A stretch of DNA of 12,263 nt. Source: Accumulibacter sp. Its GTDB lineage: Bacteria > Pseudomonadota > Gammaproteobacteria > Burkholderiales > Rhodocyclaceae. Under the pieces are notes generated by a model. It saw only the letters and a program-made list of their open reading frames with translations, was not told the DNA's origin and ran no database searches. Shown here one piece after another: positions 1 to 5,960 of this stretch. The DNA lies in the NCBI GenBank assembly GCA_031274075.1, contig JAISQQ010000221.1, positions 1 through 12,263 on the forward strand, read 5' to 3'. How positions within the stretch are numbered: the first letter of the stretch is position 1; each line of letters opens with the position of its first letter. The translations under genes were made by a program, and so were the position numbers.

Positions 1-7
1 GGGGGAA

Positions 8-66
8 GGTAGGGCGGTTTCTCCGAAACCGCCGCCCCCCGGCGCGCTCGGAGAGCGCGCCCTACC
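8..66. repeat. REP/BIME-like element: GTAG foot plus two perfect hairpins
   Basis: An outer stem GGTAG (8-12) pairs with CTACC (62-66). Directly inside it lie two perfect 9-bp hairpins with 3-base loops: GGCGGTTTC/GAAACCGCC (13-33, loop TCC) and GGCGCGCTC/GAGCGCGCC (41-61, loop GGA). Each hairpin sits flush against GTAG or its complement CTAC. A GTAG foot next to a hairpin is the hallmark of REP sequences processed by RAYT (Y1 HUH) transposases, and an inverted pair is a BIME. A sister element lies at 11979-12121. Family membership is inference; the structure is seen directly. Confidence 0.6.
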
Positions 67-273
67 CTGGATGATCCATCTGCTTCTCAAATGTCTTTCT
101 AATTTCCAAAACAGCTTCTAAGACACCGGGAAAACCCTGCGCGCCCGCGCATTGAAGGCGGTTTGCGGGTTTGCCTTTCTCTGTGCCTCCGAGAAGCCGT
201 TTGCGATCTTTCTTTCCGGAGCGCGGGTATCTTGCACAAGCCCATTATGAAAGCCTCACTCCGAGCCATCTCC

Positions 274-354
274 GGGAGCGCGGGGCGCCCGCCCCGCTTT
301 TGACAGCGCCATGACATTGCCGCCGCTGTTGCGGGGCTGGTGCCCCGCGCTCCC
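274..354. repeat. Palindromic element with two flush GC hairpins
   Basis: Two 24-base arms (274-297 and 331-354) are inverted copies with two mismatches. Each arm is itself a hairpin: GCGGGGCG/CGCCCCGC (280-297) and GCGGGGC/GCCCCGC (331-348). They are closed by the outer stem GGGAGC (274-279)/GCTCCC (349-354). An inner ACAGCG/CGCTGT pair (303-308, 324-329) extends the fold. The plan matches the GTAG elements, but the foot is GGGAGC, so it is a different family. A degenerate GGAGCGCGGG copy occurs at 218-227. It lies downstream of the minus-strand operon and could also help end its transcripts. Confidence 0.5.
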
Positions 355-403
355 AGGGAGAAGACCGCAAGCAGCTTCTCGACCGCCCTCCCGATTCATC
401 CGG

Positions 404-461
404 GAAACCGGACGCCCGCCGCGCCGCCGTTGCGGGAAGCGGGCGGCGGGGCGTCTTCCGG
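404..461 (-). terminator. Candidate terminator of the TRAP operon
   Basis: Nine bases after the stop codon of the last minus-strand gene, CCGG...ACGCCC...GCCGC (minus strand, from 461) can pair with GCGGC...GGGCGT...CCGG (to 408), with small bulges. The stem is very GC-rich but is followed only by a short TTTC, so it is a weak match to a Rho-independent terminator. Confidence 0.35.
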
Positions 462-469
462 ACTCCGCG

Positions 470-1459
470 CTATTTGATCGCCTGGATCTTCTCCCACATG
501 CCCGCGCCCCACTTGGACTCGAACATCTTGGGCACCGTGTCCAGCACCGCCTGGCGGAACGCCTGCACATCGGGCGTGATTACCGTCATGCCCGCCGCCT
601 TGAACGTATCGACGAAGGAAAGCTCCTGCTTGCGGAGTTCCCCATTCTGCCTGGCGATGCCGTTGCTCACCGCCTCCTGCAAGGCTTTCTGGTCTTCCGG
701 GGAAATCTTCTGGAACACCGCTTCGTTGATCACCACCAGACGCGGCGTGATCACGTGGCCGGTGAGGATCAGGTACTTCTGGATTTCCTGGAATTTCCCG
801 CTGTTGATGGTCGGCAGGGGATTTTCCTGGGCATCCACCACGCTCTGTTGCAGCGCGAGGTAAAGCTCGTTGAAGCTCATCGGCGTGGGTTTCGCGCCCC
901 AGGCCTCGGCCATGGCGCGGAACACGTCGTTCTCGGGTACGCGGAACTTCAGCCCGTTCATGTCCGCCACCTTCTCCACCTTGCGGTTCGTGGTGGTGAG
1001 ATGCCGGGTACCGTAATAGGTGGCCCCCAGGATCCGCATCCCCCGCTTCTCGATCAGTTCCTTGCTGAACCGCTCGCCGATGGGGCCGCCCATGACCTTG
1101 ACCAGATGATCCATGTCGCGCCAGACATAGGGCGCTTCGGTGATCCCGATCGAAGGCACCCACTGGCCGAAATTGGCCGAGCCTTCGGTGACGATGTCCT
1201 GCGTGCCCGTGGACACCGCCTCGATCATGTCGCGCGAGCTTCCCAACTGTCCGCCGGGGAACGCGTTGATCGTCACCCGGCCATCGGTCTTCTGCGCGAC
1301 TTCCGCCGCCACCTTGTCGATCATCTGCACCGAGGGATGGTTCCCCGCGAGCACGTCGCCCCATTTGAGCACGATCTTCGCCGCCGCGCCGCTTGCCGTG
1401 GGAGCGAAGAACGCGCCCGACAGCGCCAGAACCAAAAGAGCCGTACCGATTCGTTTCAT
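470..1459 (-). CDS. dctP: TRAP transporter substrate-binding protein, DctP family (Sec-exported)
   Basis: This is a periplasmic solute receptor of a TRAP (tripartite ATP-independent) importer; it captures the substrate and hands it to the DctQ/DctM permease. The protein has 329 residues, usual for the family. Residues 1 to about 25 form a Sec signal peptide (MKR, hydrophobic core, ASG-A cleavage region). Family landmarks are GTR (R152), KFRVPE (R173) and VDAQENPL (N213). Their 21- and 40-residue spacing fits the arginine/arginine/asparagine substrate site of SiaP-type receptors, where the second arginine clamps a carboxylate, so an organic acid ligand is likely. ATG is preceded by AAGGAGG (1468-1474) at 8 bases. 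It is the last gene of the operon, 197 bases after dctM, and is the second receptor for a single permease pair. The exact ligand cannot be read from sequence. Confidence 0.93.
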   Translation of the reverse strand: MKRIGTALLVLALSGAFFAPTASGAAAKIVLKWGDVLAGNHPSVQMIDKVAAEVAQKTDGRVTINAFPGGQLGSSRDMIEAVSTGTQDIVTEGSANFGQWVPSIGITEAPYVWRDMDHLVKVMGGPIGERFSKELIEKRGMRILGATYYGTRHLTTTNRKVEKVADMNGLKFRVPENDVFRAMAEAWGAKPTPMSFNELYLALQQSVVDAQENPLPTINSGKFQEIQKYLILTGHVITPRLVVINEAVFQKISPEDQKALQEAVSNGIARQNGELRKQELSFVDTFKAAGMTVITPDVQAFRQAVLDTVPKMFESKWGAGMWEKIQAIK

Positions 1460-1512
1460 TTGCCTCTCCTCCTTGAAATAATGGTTGAGCTTCCTCCAAG
1501 CACCCTACCGTA

Positions 1513-1570
1513 CCGGTCCGTCCGCCGCCCGGACCGGAATTCGCGCCTGGCCCGCGAAACAAAGCGGGCC
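1513..1570 (-). promoter_or_regulatory. Two hairpins between dctM and the distal dctP
   Basis: CCGGTCCG (1513-1520) pairs perfectly with CGGACCGG (1530-1537), and GGCCCGC (1549-1555) with GCGGGCC (1564-1570). No T-run follows either on the minus strand. They sit in the 197-base gap before the distal receptor gene, and could protect a processed mRNA segment so that the receptor is made in excess over the permease. That role is inference. Confidence 0.4.
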
Positions 1571-1655
1571 GCGGGGCGATCCTGCGTGAGCCTGCCGCGG
1601 CGGGATCATTGCCGGATCATCGACTTTTCATCGGCGTTTCCTCCTCGAACATGGC

Positions 1656-2951
1656 CTACCCTTGATAGCCGAGCGCGCGCGGCAGGAACAGCACGAAATC
1701 GGGATTGAGCACCAGGAACGCCAGCACCGCCAGCAGCACGGCGATGAACTTCCAGCTCTCCCGGATGATTTCCGACAGCGGAATATGGGTCACGCCGTTC
1801 AGGATGAACAGCAGCACTCCGAAAGGCGGCGTTATCAGCCCGATCATCATGTTGACCACGATAACCACGCCGAAATAGACCAGGTCGATCCCCAGTTCCC
1901 GGCACGACGGCACCAGCATGGGGATGACCACCAGCAGCATGATGCTGGTGTCGAACAGGCAGCCCAGGACCAGGAACATCAGGTTGACCACCAGCATGAA
2001 GGCCAAGGCGGTGAAGTGCGAATCGGTGATCCATTGGGCGAGCTTCACCGGCAGATTCTCGGACGCGGCGATGTAGTTGATGAGGAACGCGCCGGAGAGA
2101 ATCACCCCCACCGACGCGCCCGCCCGGCTGGCGTCGATCAGGTGATGGATGAAGCCTTTCAGCGACAGCTCCCGGTAGAAGAACGTCGCCAGGAGAAAAG
2201 CGTAGAAGGCGCAGACCGCCGCCGCTTCGGTCGGCGTCATCGCCCCGCCGCGCAGGCCGACGATGAGGATCACCGGCAGCATCAATACCGGAAACGCCTC
2301 GAAGGTGCGCCGGGGCAATTCCTTCAGCGGCACCACCTGGTCGGGCTGGAAATTCCTGCGCCGCGCCACGGCCACGACCGTGAGCATCAGCGCCCCGCCC
2401 ATCAGCAGGCCGGGAATCAGCCCGCCGATGAAGAGATAGCCGATGGACGCCCCGGAGACCAGGGCGTAGAGAATCATCGGGATCGAGGGCGGAATCACCG
2501 GCGCGATGGTCGAGGCCGCCGCCGTCAGCGCCGCCGCGAAGCCCGGCGAATAACGCCCGGTTTTCAGCATCAGGTTGGTGATCAGCCGCCCCATCCCGGC
2601 GGCGTCCGCCACCGCCGAGCCGCTCATCCCGGCGAACAGCACGTTGGTGACGATGTTGACGTGCGCCAGCCCGCCGCGAAAGCGCCCCACCGTCGCCAGG
2701 CAAAAACCCAGCAGCCGGTTGCTGATGTTGCCCGCGTTCATCAGGTTGGCCGCGAGAATGAAGAGCGGCACCGCCAGCAGCGTGTAGTTCTCGAACATGC
2801 CGTTGAGAATCTGTTCCGCGACGAGGCCGGGGTCGCCGCCGACCTTCACGACATAGACCGCGCCGGCGACGATCATGGTGTAGGCCACCGGAACGCCGGC
2901 GATGAAGAGGCCGAAAAGCGCCAGCATCGACAGAACGAACGCGGTGCTCAT
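1656..2951 (-). CDS. dctM: TRAP transporter large permease, DctM family
   Basis: This is the transport channel subunit of the TRAP importer, driven by an ion gradient, in the inner membrane. At 431 residues it has the usual length and is hydrophobic throughout, with about 11-12 membrane spans. Signature segments are GMSGSAVADAAGMG (108-121), PPSIPMI (154-160), TPTEAAAV (239-246), FDTS...P..VP (333-348) and GL.TPPFG (371-378), all characteristic of DctM/SiaM-type permeases. The start codon overlaps the dctQ stop (ATGA), and AGGGAGG lies 7 bases upstream, so the pair is translationally coupled. The elevator-type transport domain is formed by the repeats containing PPSIP and TPPFG. No frameshift or missing segment is seen. 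Confidence 0.96.
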   Translation of the reverse strand: MSTAFVLSMLALFGLFIAGVPVAYTMIVAGAVYVVKVGGDPGLVAEQILNGMFENYTLLAVPLFILAANLMNAGNISNRLLGFCLATVGRFRGGLAHVNIVTNVLFAGMSGSAVADAAGMGRLITNLMLKTGRYSPGFAAALTAAASTIAPVIPPSIPMILYALVSGASIGYLFIGGLIPGLLMGGALMLTVVAVARRRNFQPDQVVPLKELPRRTFEAFPVLMLPVILIVGLRGGAMTPTEAAAVCAFYAFLLATFFYRELSLKGFIHHLIDASRAGASVGVILSGAFLINYIAASENLPVKLAQWITDSHFTALAFMLVVNLMFLVLGCLFDTSIMLLVVIPMLVPSCRELGIDLVYFGVVIVVNMMIGLITPPFGVLLFILNGVTHIPLSEIIRESWKFIAVLLAVLAFLVLNPDFVLFLPRALGYQG

Positions 2952-3532
2952 GGCGCGGCCTCCCTGGGGCCGGAATCGACGAATCCCGCCGTTTCATCGA
3001 ATCCGGCGATCAGCGCCGCGTGGGTCTTTTGGCAGGAAAGTTCGAGCACGGCGGTAAAGATCGTCCACAAACAGCGTAGAACCAGCATCGCGATGAAGAC
3101 GACGAAGATCGAAAAGACGTAATCCTTGCGCAGGAACAAGGCGGGCGTCTTTTCCACTTTCATGAACATGACGTAGTCGGCGATGCCGTAGCTCACCCAC
3201 AGCAGCATCACCACGATCACCAGCGACGAAGCGATTGCCAGCGCCGTTCTCGCGCGCCGCGGCAGGCTCTGGGCGACGATGGTGAAAATCACGTGCTGGC
3301 CGTCGCGCAGCGTAAACGAACAGGCGACGAACACGATCCACATATAGCAGATGATCGACAGTTCCTCCGACCAGTTCAGCGGACTGTTCAGCGCGTAGCG
3401 CATGAAAATCTGGGAGACGAAAGAAAAAAACAAGGTGCAAAACAACAAGGCCGTGAGGTATTCGGCGGCTTTGCGCGCCACGCGCGACAGACCGCCGACT
3501 TTTTGACCGAATCGATAAGCCGCGCCGTTCAT
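2948..3532 (-). CDS. dctQ: TRAP transporter small permease, DctQ family
   Basis: This is the small membrane subunit that partners DctM. It has 194 residues with four predicted membrane spans (about 26-46, 57-75, 97-117, 137-160). The DctQ signature NWSEEL...WIVF...LRDGQH (53-80) follows the first span and is unmistakable. The start has GGAGG ten bases upstream, slightly long but workable. The stop overlaps the dctM start by four bases. The roughly 30-residue C-terminal tail after the last span is polar and low in conservation cues. It belongs to the same transcript as the receptor at 3625-4629, from which it is separated by 92 bases containing two hairpins. Confidence 0.93.
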   Translation of the reverse strand: MNGAAYRFGQKVGGLSRVARKAAEYLTALLFCTLFFSFVSQIFMRYALNSPLNWSEELSIICYMWIVFVACSFTLRDGQHVIFTIVAQSLPRRARTALAIASSLVIVVMLLWVSYGIADYVMFMKVEKTPALFLRKDYVFSIFVVFIAMLVLRCLWTIFTAVLELSCQKTHAALIAGFDETAGFVDSGPREAAP

Positions 3533-3562
3533 GGATTCCAGACCTCCCCACGGTTCCGGTTC

Positions 3563-3615
3563 GCGGGGGTTCCCCCGCCGCCAAAGCGGTGCTGGCGGCT
3601 TTCAAAGCCGCCAGC
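3563..3615 (-). promoter_or_regulatory. Two hairpins between dctP and dctQ
   Basis: GCTGGCGGCTTT (3591-3602) and AAAGCCGCCAGC (3604-3615) are perfect inverted copies one base apart, ten bases after the receptor stop codon. A second stem, GCGGGGG/CCCCCGC (3563-3578), follows. Neither is followed by a T-run on the minus strand. The position fits a stem that lets some transcripts end or be stabilised after the receptor gene, giving more receptor than permease. That use is inferred. Confidence 0.5.
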
Positions 3616-3624
3616 CCGCAAACC

Positions 3625-4629
3625 TTATTTCACCGCGTTGATGCGGTCGATCAGGCCCGTGGGCCAGGCCTTGGCGTATTCGGACTTCAGGTACTCATCC
3701 TGCACTTGCTTGCGGAAAGCGTCCTGGTCCGGCGCGTAAACCTTCAGGCCCTGGGACTCGAAGAAGGCCAGCAATTCCTGTTCGTCCTTGACGCGGTTCT
3801 CGTTGTTGAACTTGACCGCCGCGGCGATGGCCGTATCGATGGCTTGCCGCTGTTCCGGCGTGTAGGAATCCCAGGCTTTCTTGGCGATGGTCAGGAAGAT
3901 GGCGTCGACCAGATGGTTGGTCAGCACGATCTGCTTGGTCACTTCGTAGAACTTGGCGGCCTTGTCCGTCGGCAGCGGATTTTCCTGCCCGTCGATGACG
4001 CCGGTCTGCAGGCTGGTGTAGATTTCGCCGAACGCCAGCGGCAAGGGATTCGCCCCGAGGGCCTTGCCGAGGAATTGCCAGGTGTCGGAGGTCGGCATCC
4101 GCAGCTTGACGCCTGCGAGGTCGGCCGGCGTCTTGATTTCCTTCTCGGTGCGCAGATTGAGCTGGCGCGTGCCGAGATAGGCGACGCTCAAGACGTGGAG
4201 ATCCATCTTGTCCTCCACCAGCTTGTACATTTCCTTGCCGATGTCGCCGCCGAACACCTTCGCCTGGTGATCCGGGTCGCGCAGCAGATAACCGGCGGTG
4301 AAAATCGACCATTCGGGAATCTGCTTGGAAATGTCGAAGGCGGAAATCATCGCCATTTCCAGATTGCCGCGCTGCATGGCGACCGGCTCGGCGCCCTGCT
4401 TGAAGAGCACGCCGTTCAGATGAATCTCGACGTCGAACTGGCCGGGCAGCAACTCGTTCAGCTTGTCCTTGAACACGTAAAGCTGCTTGCCGTGCCAGTC
4501 GGTGTCGACCGCCGGACTGGAGATGCGGATCTTGTGCGCGGCGGCGGCCGTGACGGAACCGGCGGCGAGCGCCAGACCCGCGCTGAGGGCCAGGACCCCA
4601 AACGCTCTGCGTGAAATGGCGAAATGCAT
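3625..4629 (-). CDS. dctP: TRAP transporter substrate-binding protein, DctP family (Tat-type signal)
   Basis: This is a second periplasmic TRAP receptor of 334 residues. The start chosen is the ATG at 4629, because AAGGAGG (4636-4642) lies six bases upstream and the protein then begins with a signal peptide; the frame stays open 113 codons further upstream, but that part does not look like protein. The signal has a twin-arginine motif, SRRAFGVL (6-13), with a hydrophobic core and an alanine-rich cleavage region near residue 31, so export by Tat is likely. Ligand-site landmarks are GTR (R155), KLRMP (R177) and DGQENPL (N217), which agrees with carboxylate binding. It is only distantly similar to the receptor at 470-1459, so the two may bind different acids or handle different conditions. 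It lies first in the dctP-Q-M-P order, 319 bases after the aldolase-like gene. Confidence 0.93.
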   Translation of the reverse strand: MHFAISRRAFGVLALSAGLALAAGSVTAAAAHKIRISSPAVDTDWHGKQLYVFKDKLNELLPGQFDVEIHLNGVLFKQGAEPVAMQRGNLEMAMISAFDISKQIPEWSIFTAGYLLRDPDHQAKVFGGDIGKEMYKLVEDKMDLHVLSVAYLGTRQLNLRTEKEIKTPADLAGVKLRMPTSDTWQFLGKALGANPLPLAFGEIYTSLQTGVIDGQENPLPTDKAAKFYEVTKQIVLTNHLVDAIFLTIAKKAWDSYTPEQRQAIDTAIAAAVKFNNENRVKDEQELLAFFESQGLKVYAPDQDAFRKQVQDEYLKSEYAKAWPTGLIDRINAVK

Positions 4630-4766
4630 GGTGTTCCTCCTTGAGTGACTACTGTTCATGTTGAACGGCGCGCGCCGGATGCTTTGCGGCGCTCCTTGAA
4701 CCGCCTCCGCCGAAGGATCGTTCCGATTGTTCCGGATATTTCCCTTTCCGGCGGCGGCGCGGTTTT

Positions 4767-4812
4767 GCTTGCCAGGGCAATCATACCTACGAATGAGCTT
4801 GCCATGGCATGA
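4767..4812 (-). promoter_or_regulatory. Putative TRAP promoter with paired operator-like palindromes
   Basis: On the minus strand TATGAT (4785-4780) matches five of six bases of a -10 box. Two near-identical dyads flank it: GCTTGCCAGGGCAA (4767-4780) and GCTTGCCATGGCAT (4797-4810), 30 bases apart, about three helical turns. The upstream dyad covers where the -35 box would be, and no good -35 hexamer is visible; the downstream dyad abuts the -10. This is the layout of a repressor or activator site. No regulator gene is in the window. Confidence 0.4.
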
Positions 4813-4818
4813 AACGAT

Positions 4819-4875
4819 TTCCTTCCCGTCCTTCCCTTGCCGGGGAGAGGGAAAAAGAGGGAAGAAGAGGGAAGG
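4819..4875. repeat. Pyrimidine block plus 34-base purine run
   Basis: CCTTCCC occurs twice (4821-4827, 4830-4836). It is followed by an unbroken purine run (4842-4875) with repeated GAGGGAA units that are inverse copies of the pyrimidine block. The stretch can form a hairpin or triplex-like structure. There is no T-tail on the minus strand, so it is not a standard terminator. Confidence 0.5.
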
Positions 4876-4948
4876 CGTGGCATGGGCCGGACGGCGCGCG
4901 CGCGGAAACGGAAACTGTCTCGCGCCAGCGGCGGCGATATTTTCACGC

Positions 4949-5950
4949 TCACGCGAGCCCCCGCGCATCCGGCGGCGTTGGCGGCAGGCCGAGCCGTTCT
5001 TTCATGAATTCGCCGAGCCGCGTCATCTGCCGGACGCTGTCCTGGAAGTGCCTGGCGTAATAGTCGCCGGTCTCTCTCGCGCGGGCGGCGGCGGATTTGA
5101 AGTTGCCGATGGACTGCTGGTAATCCTTGGCGCAGACCGGGTAATCGAGATACTCGGCGAGCGAGGCGGTCGACAGGTAGGCGGCGAGGATTTCGGCCTT
5201 TTCCGGCTCCCGCCGCCAGTGTTCGCAGAGCCAGACGTACAGTTCGGGGTGGAAGTTGGCCATCACGCCGCTGTAGCCGTGCGCCCCGGCCCGGAGCGAG
5301 GGCAGCAGCGTTTGCCCGTTGGCGTTGGCGATGTGCAGGCGGCTGCCCTGGGCCAGCGCGGCGCGGCGGCGGATCGTTGCGATGTCGCAGCAGGTGTCCT
5401 TGATGAAGGTGTAGCGCCCGCTCTTGGCGCACCACGCGACCGCCTCGTCGGGGAGCAGGCGCTTGTACGGGTAGGGGCATTCGTAGACGCCCAGCCCCAC
5501 CGTCTCCGGCAGGGCGGCGGTGACGCTGGCCAGCCGTTCGAGCAGCGTGCCGTCGTCCTCGCCGGGCTGGACGAGGCGGTTGCTGACCATGATCACGCTG
5601 TCGACGCCGGTCTGCGCGATGGCGCCAAGCTGGTCGACCTGCTGCGAGAGGCCGCAGGCCGTGTGCCCCGAGGCGACGACAGGGACGCGGCCATCCACAT
5701 AATCCAGAACAAAGCGGGTCAATTGAAGCGATTCGGTGTCGGACAAGAAAAACATTTCGCTCGACTGGCAGTTGGCGAACAACCCGCTGACGCCGGCGGC
5801 GAGGTACCAGTCGATCAGTTTTTTCAACGACTCCCAGTCGATCTCGCGGTTGTCGTCGAACGGCGTCAGCATCACGGGCCAGACGCCGCAATAGCGGCTG
5901 CCGTTCGTATCCATCGCCGGCTCGCGGTGGCTCTCCAACTTCAACTCCAT
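4949..5950 (-). CDS. DapA/NanA-family (class I pyruvate-type) aldolase or lyase, substrate unknown
   Basis: This is a cytoplasmic TIM-barrel enzyme of the dihydrodipicolinate synthase / N-acetylneuraminate lyase superfamily, 333 residues, slightly longer than the usual 290-310. The Schiff-base lysine is K184 (FIKDT) and the catalytic tyrosine Y156 (GVYECP), with the 28-residue spacing of DapA Y133/K161. It is unlikely to be true DapA: the GTTGE loop reads CQSSE (61-65), and the arginine that holds aspartate semialdehyde (YNVPxR) is absent (YECPYP). Family members elsewhere cleave 2-keto-3-deoxy sugar acids or hydroxy-keto acids to pyruvate plus an aldehyde, which suits its place between an isomerase and an acid importer. 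The start is uncertain: the ATG at 5950 follows the upstream stop by ten bases without a clear ribosome site, and the ATG at 5914 is an alternative. A run of cysteines (TCCD) follows the lysine. Confidence 0.88.
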   Translation of the reverse strand: MELKLESHREPAMDTNGSRYCGVWPVMLTPFDDNREIDWESLKKLIDWYLAAGVSGLFANCQSSEMFFLSDTESLQLTRFVLDYVDGRVPVVASGHTACGLSQQVDQLGAIAQTGVDSVIMVSNRLVQPGEDDGTLLERLASVTAALPETVGLGVYECPYPYKRLLPDEAVAWCAKSGRYTFIKDTCCDIATIRRRAALAQGSRLHIANANGQTLLPSLRAGAHGYSGVMANFHPELYVWLCEHWRREPEKAEILAAYLSTASLAEYLDYPVCAKDYQQSIGNFKSAAARARETGDYYARHFQDSVRQMTRLGEFMKERLGLPPTPPDARGLA

Positions 5951-5960
5951 CGCCAGGCCG

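Larger units (their letters stand above)
1..469. other. Gene-free left end, repeat elements and terminator-like hairpin
   Basis: No reading frame here has a convincing ribosome site or recognisable protein. The stretch holds a GTAG-flanked double hairpin (8-66), a degenerate GGAGCGCGGG copy (218-227), a second double-hairpin element (274-354), and an imperfect hairpin just downstream of the minus-strand binding-protein gene (408-461). I see nothing else between them. Confidence 0.6.
4630..4948. other. Gap between the aldolase-like gene and the TRAP genes
   Basis: No gene is seen here. The gap contains the receptor's ribosome site, a promoter-like TATGAT framed by two GCTTGCCA-type palindromes (4767-4812), and a pyrimidine block followed by a 34-base purine run (about 4819-4875) that can fold on itself. 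The minus-strand transcript of the upstream enzymes probably reads into this gap, while the TRAP genes may also have their own start here. Confidence 0.5.

Noticed and set aside
99..317. 72-codon minus-strand frame at the left end
   Set aside because: No ribosome site, Arg-rich composition, and it crosses part of the palindromic repeat.
311..1708. Long open frame on the plus strand (465 codons)
   Set aside because: It lies antisense to the clear dctP gene, has His/Arg/Leu-rich composition typical of GC-rich shadow frames, and shows no family motif.
1662..3122. Long plus-strand frame of 486 codons
   Set aside because: Antisense to dctM and dctQ; the Gln/His/Arg-rich low-complexity translation is a shadow of the hydrophobic permease codons.
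4630..4968. 113-codon N-terminal extension of the Tat-type receptor
   Set aside because: The extension lacks a ribosome site, overlaps the aldolase-like gene end, and would bury the signal peptide; the ATG at 4629 has a perfect ribosome site.
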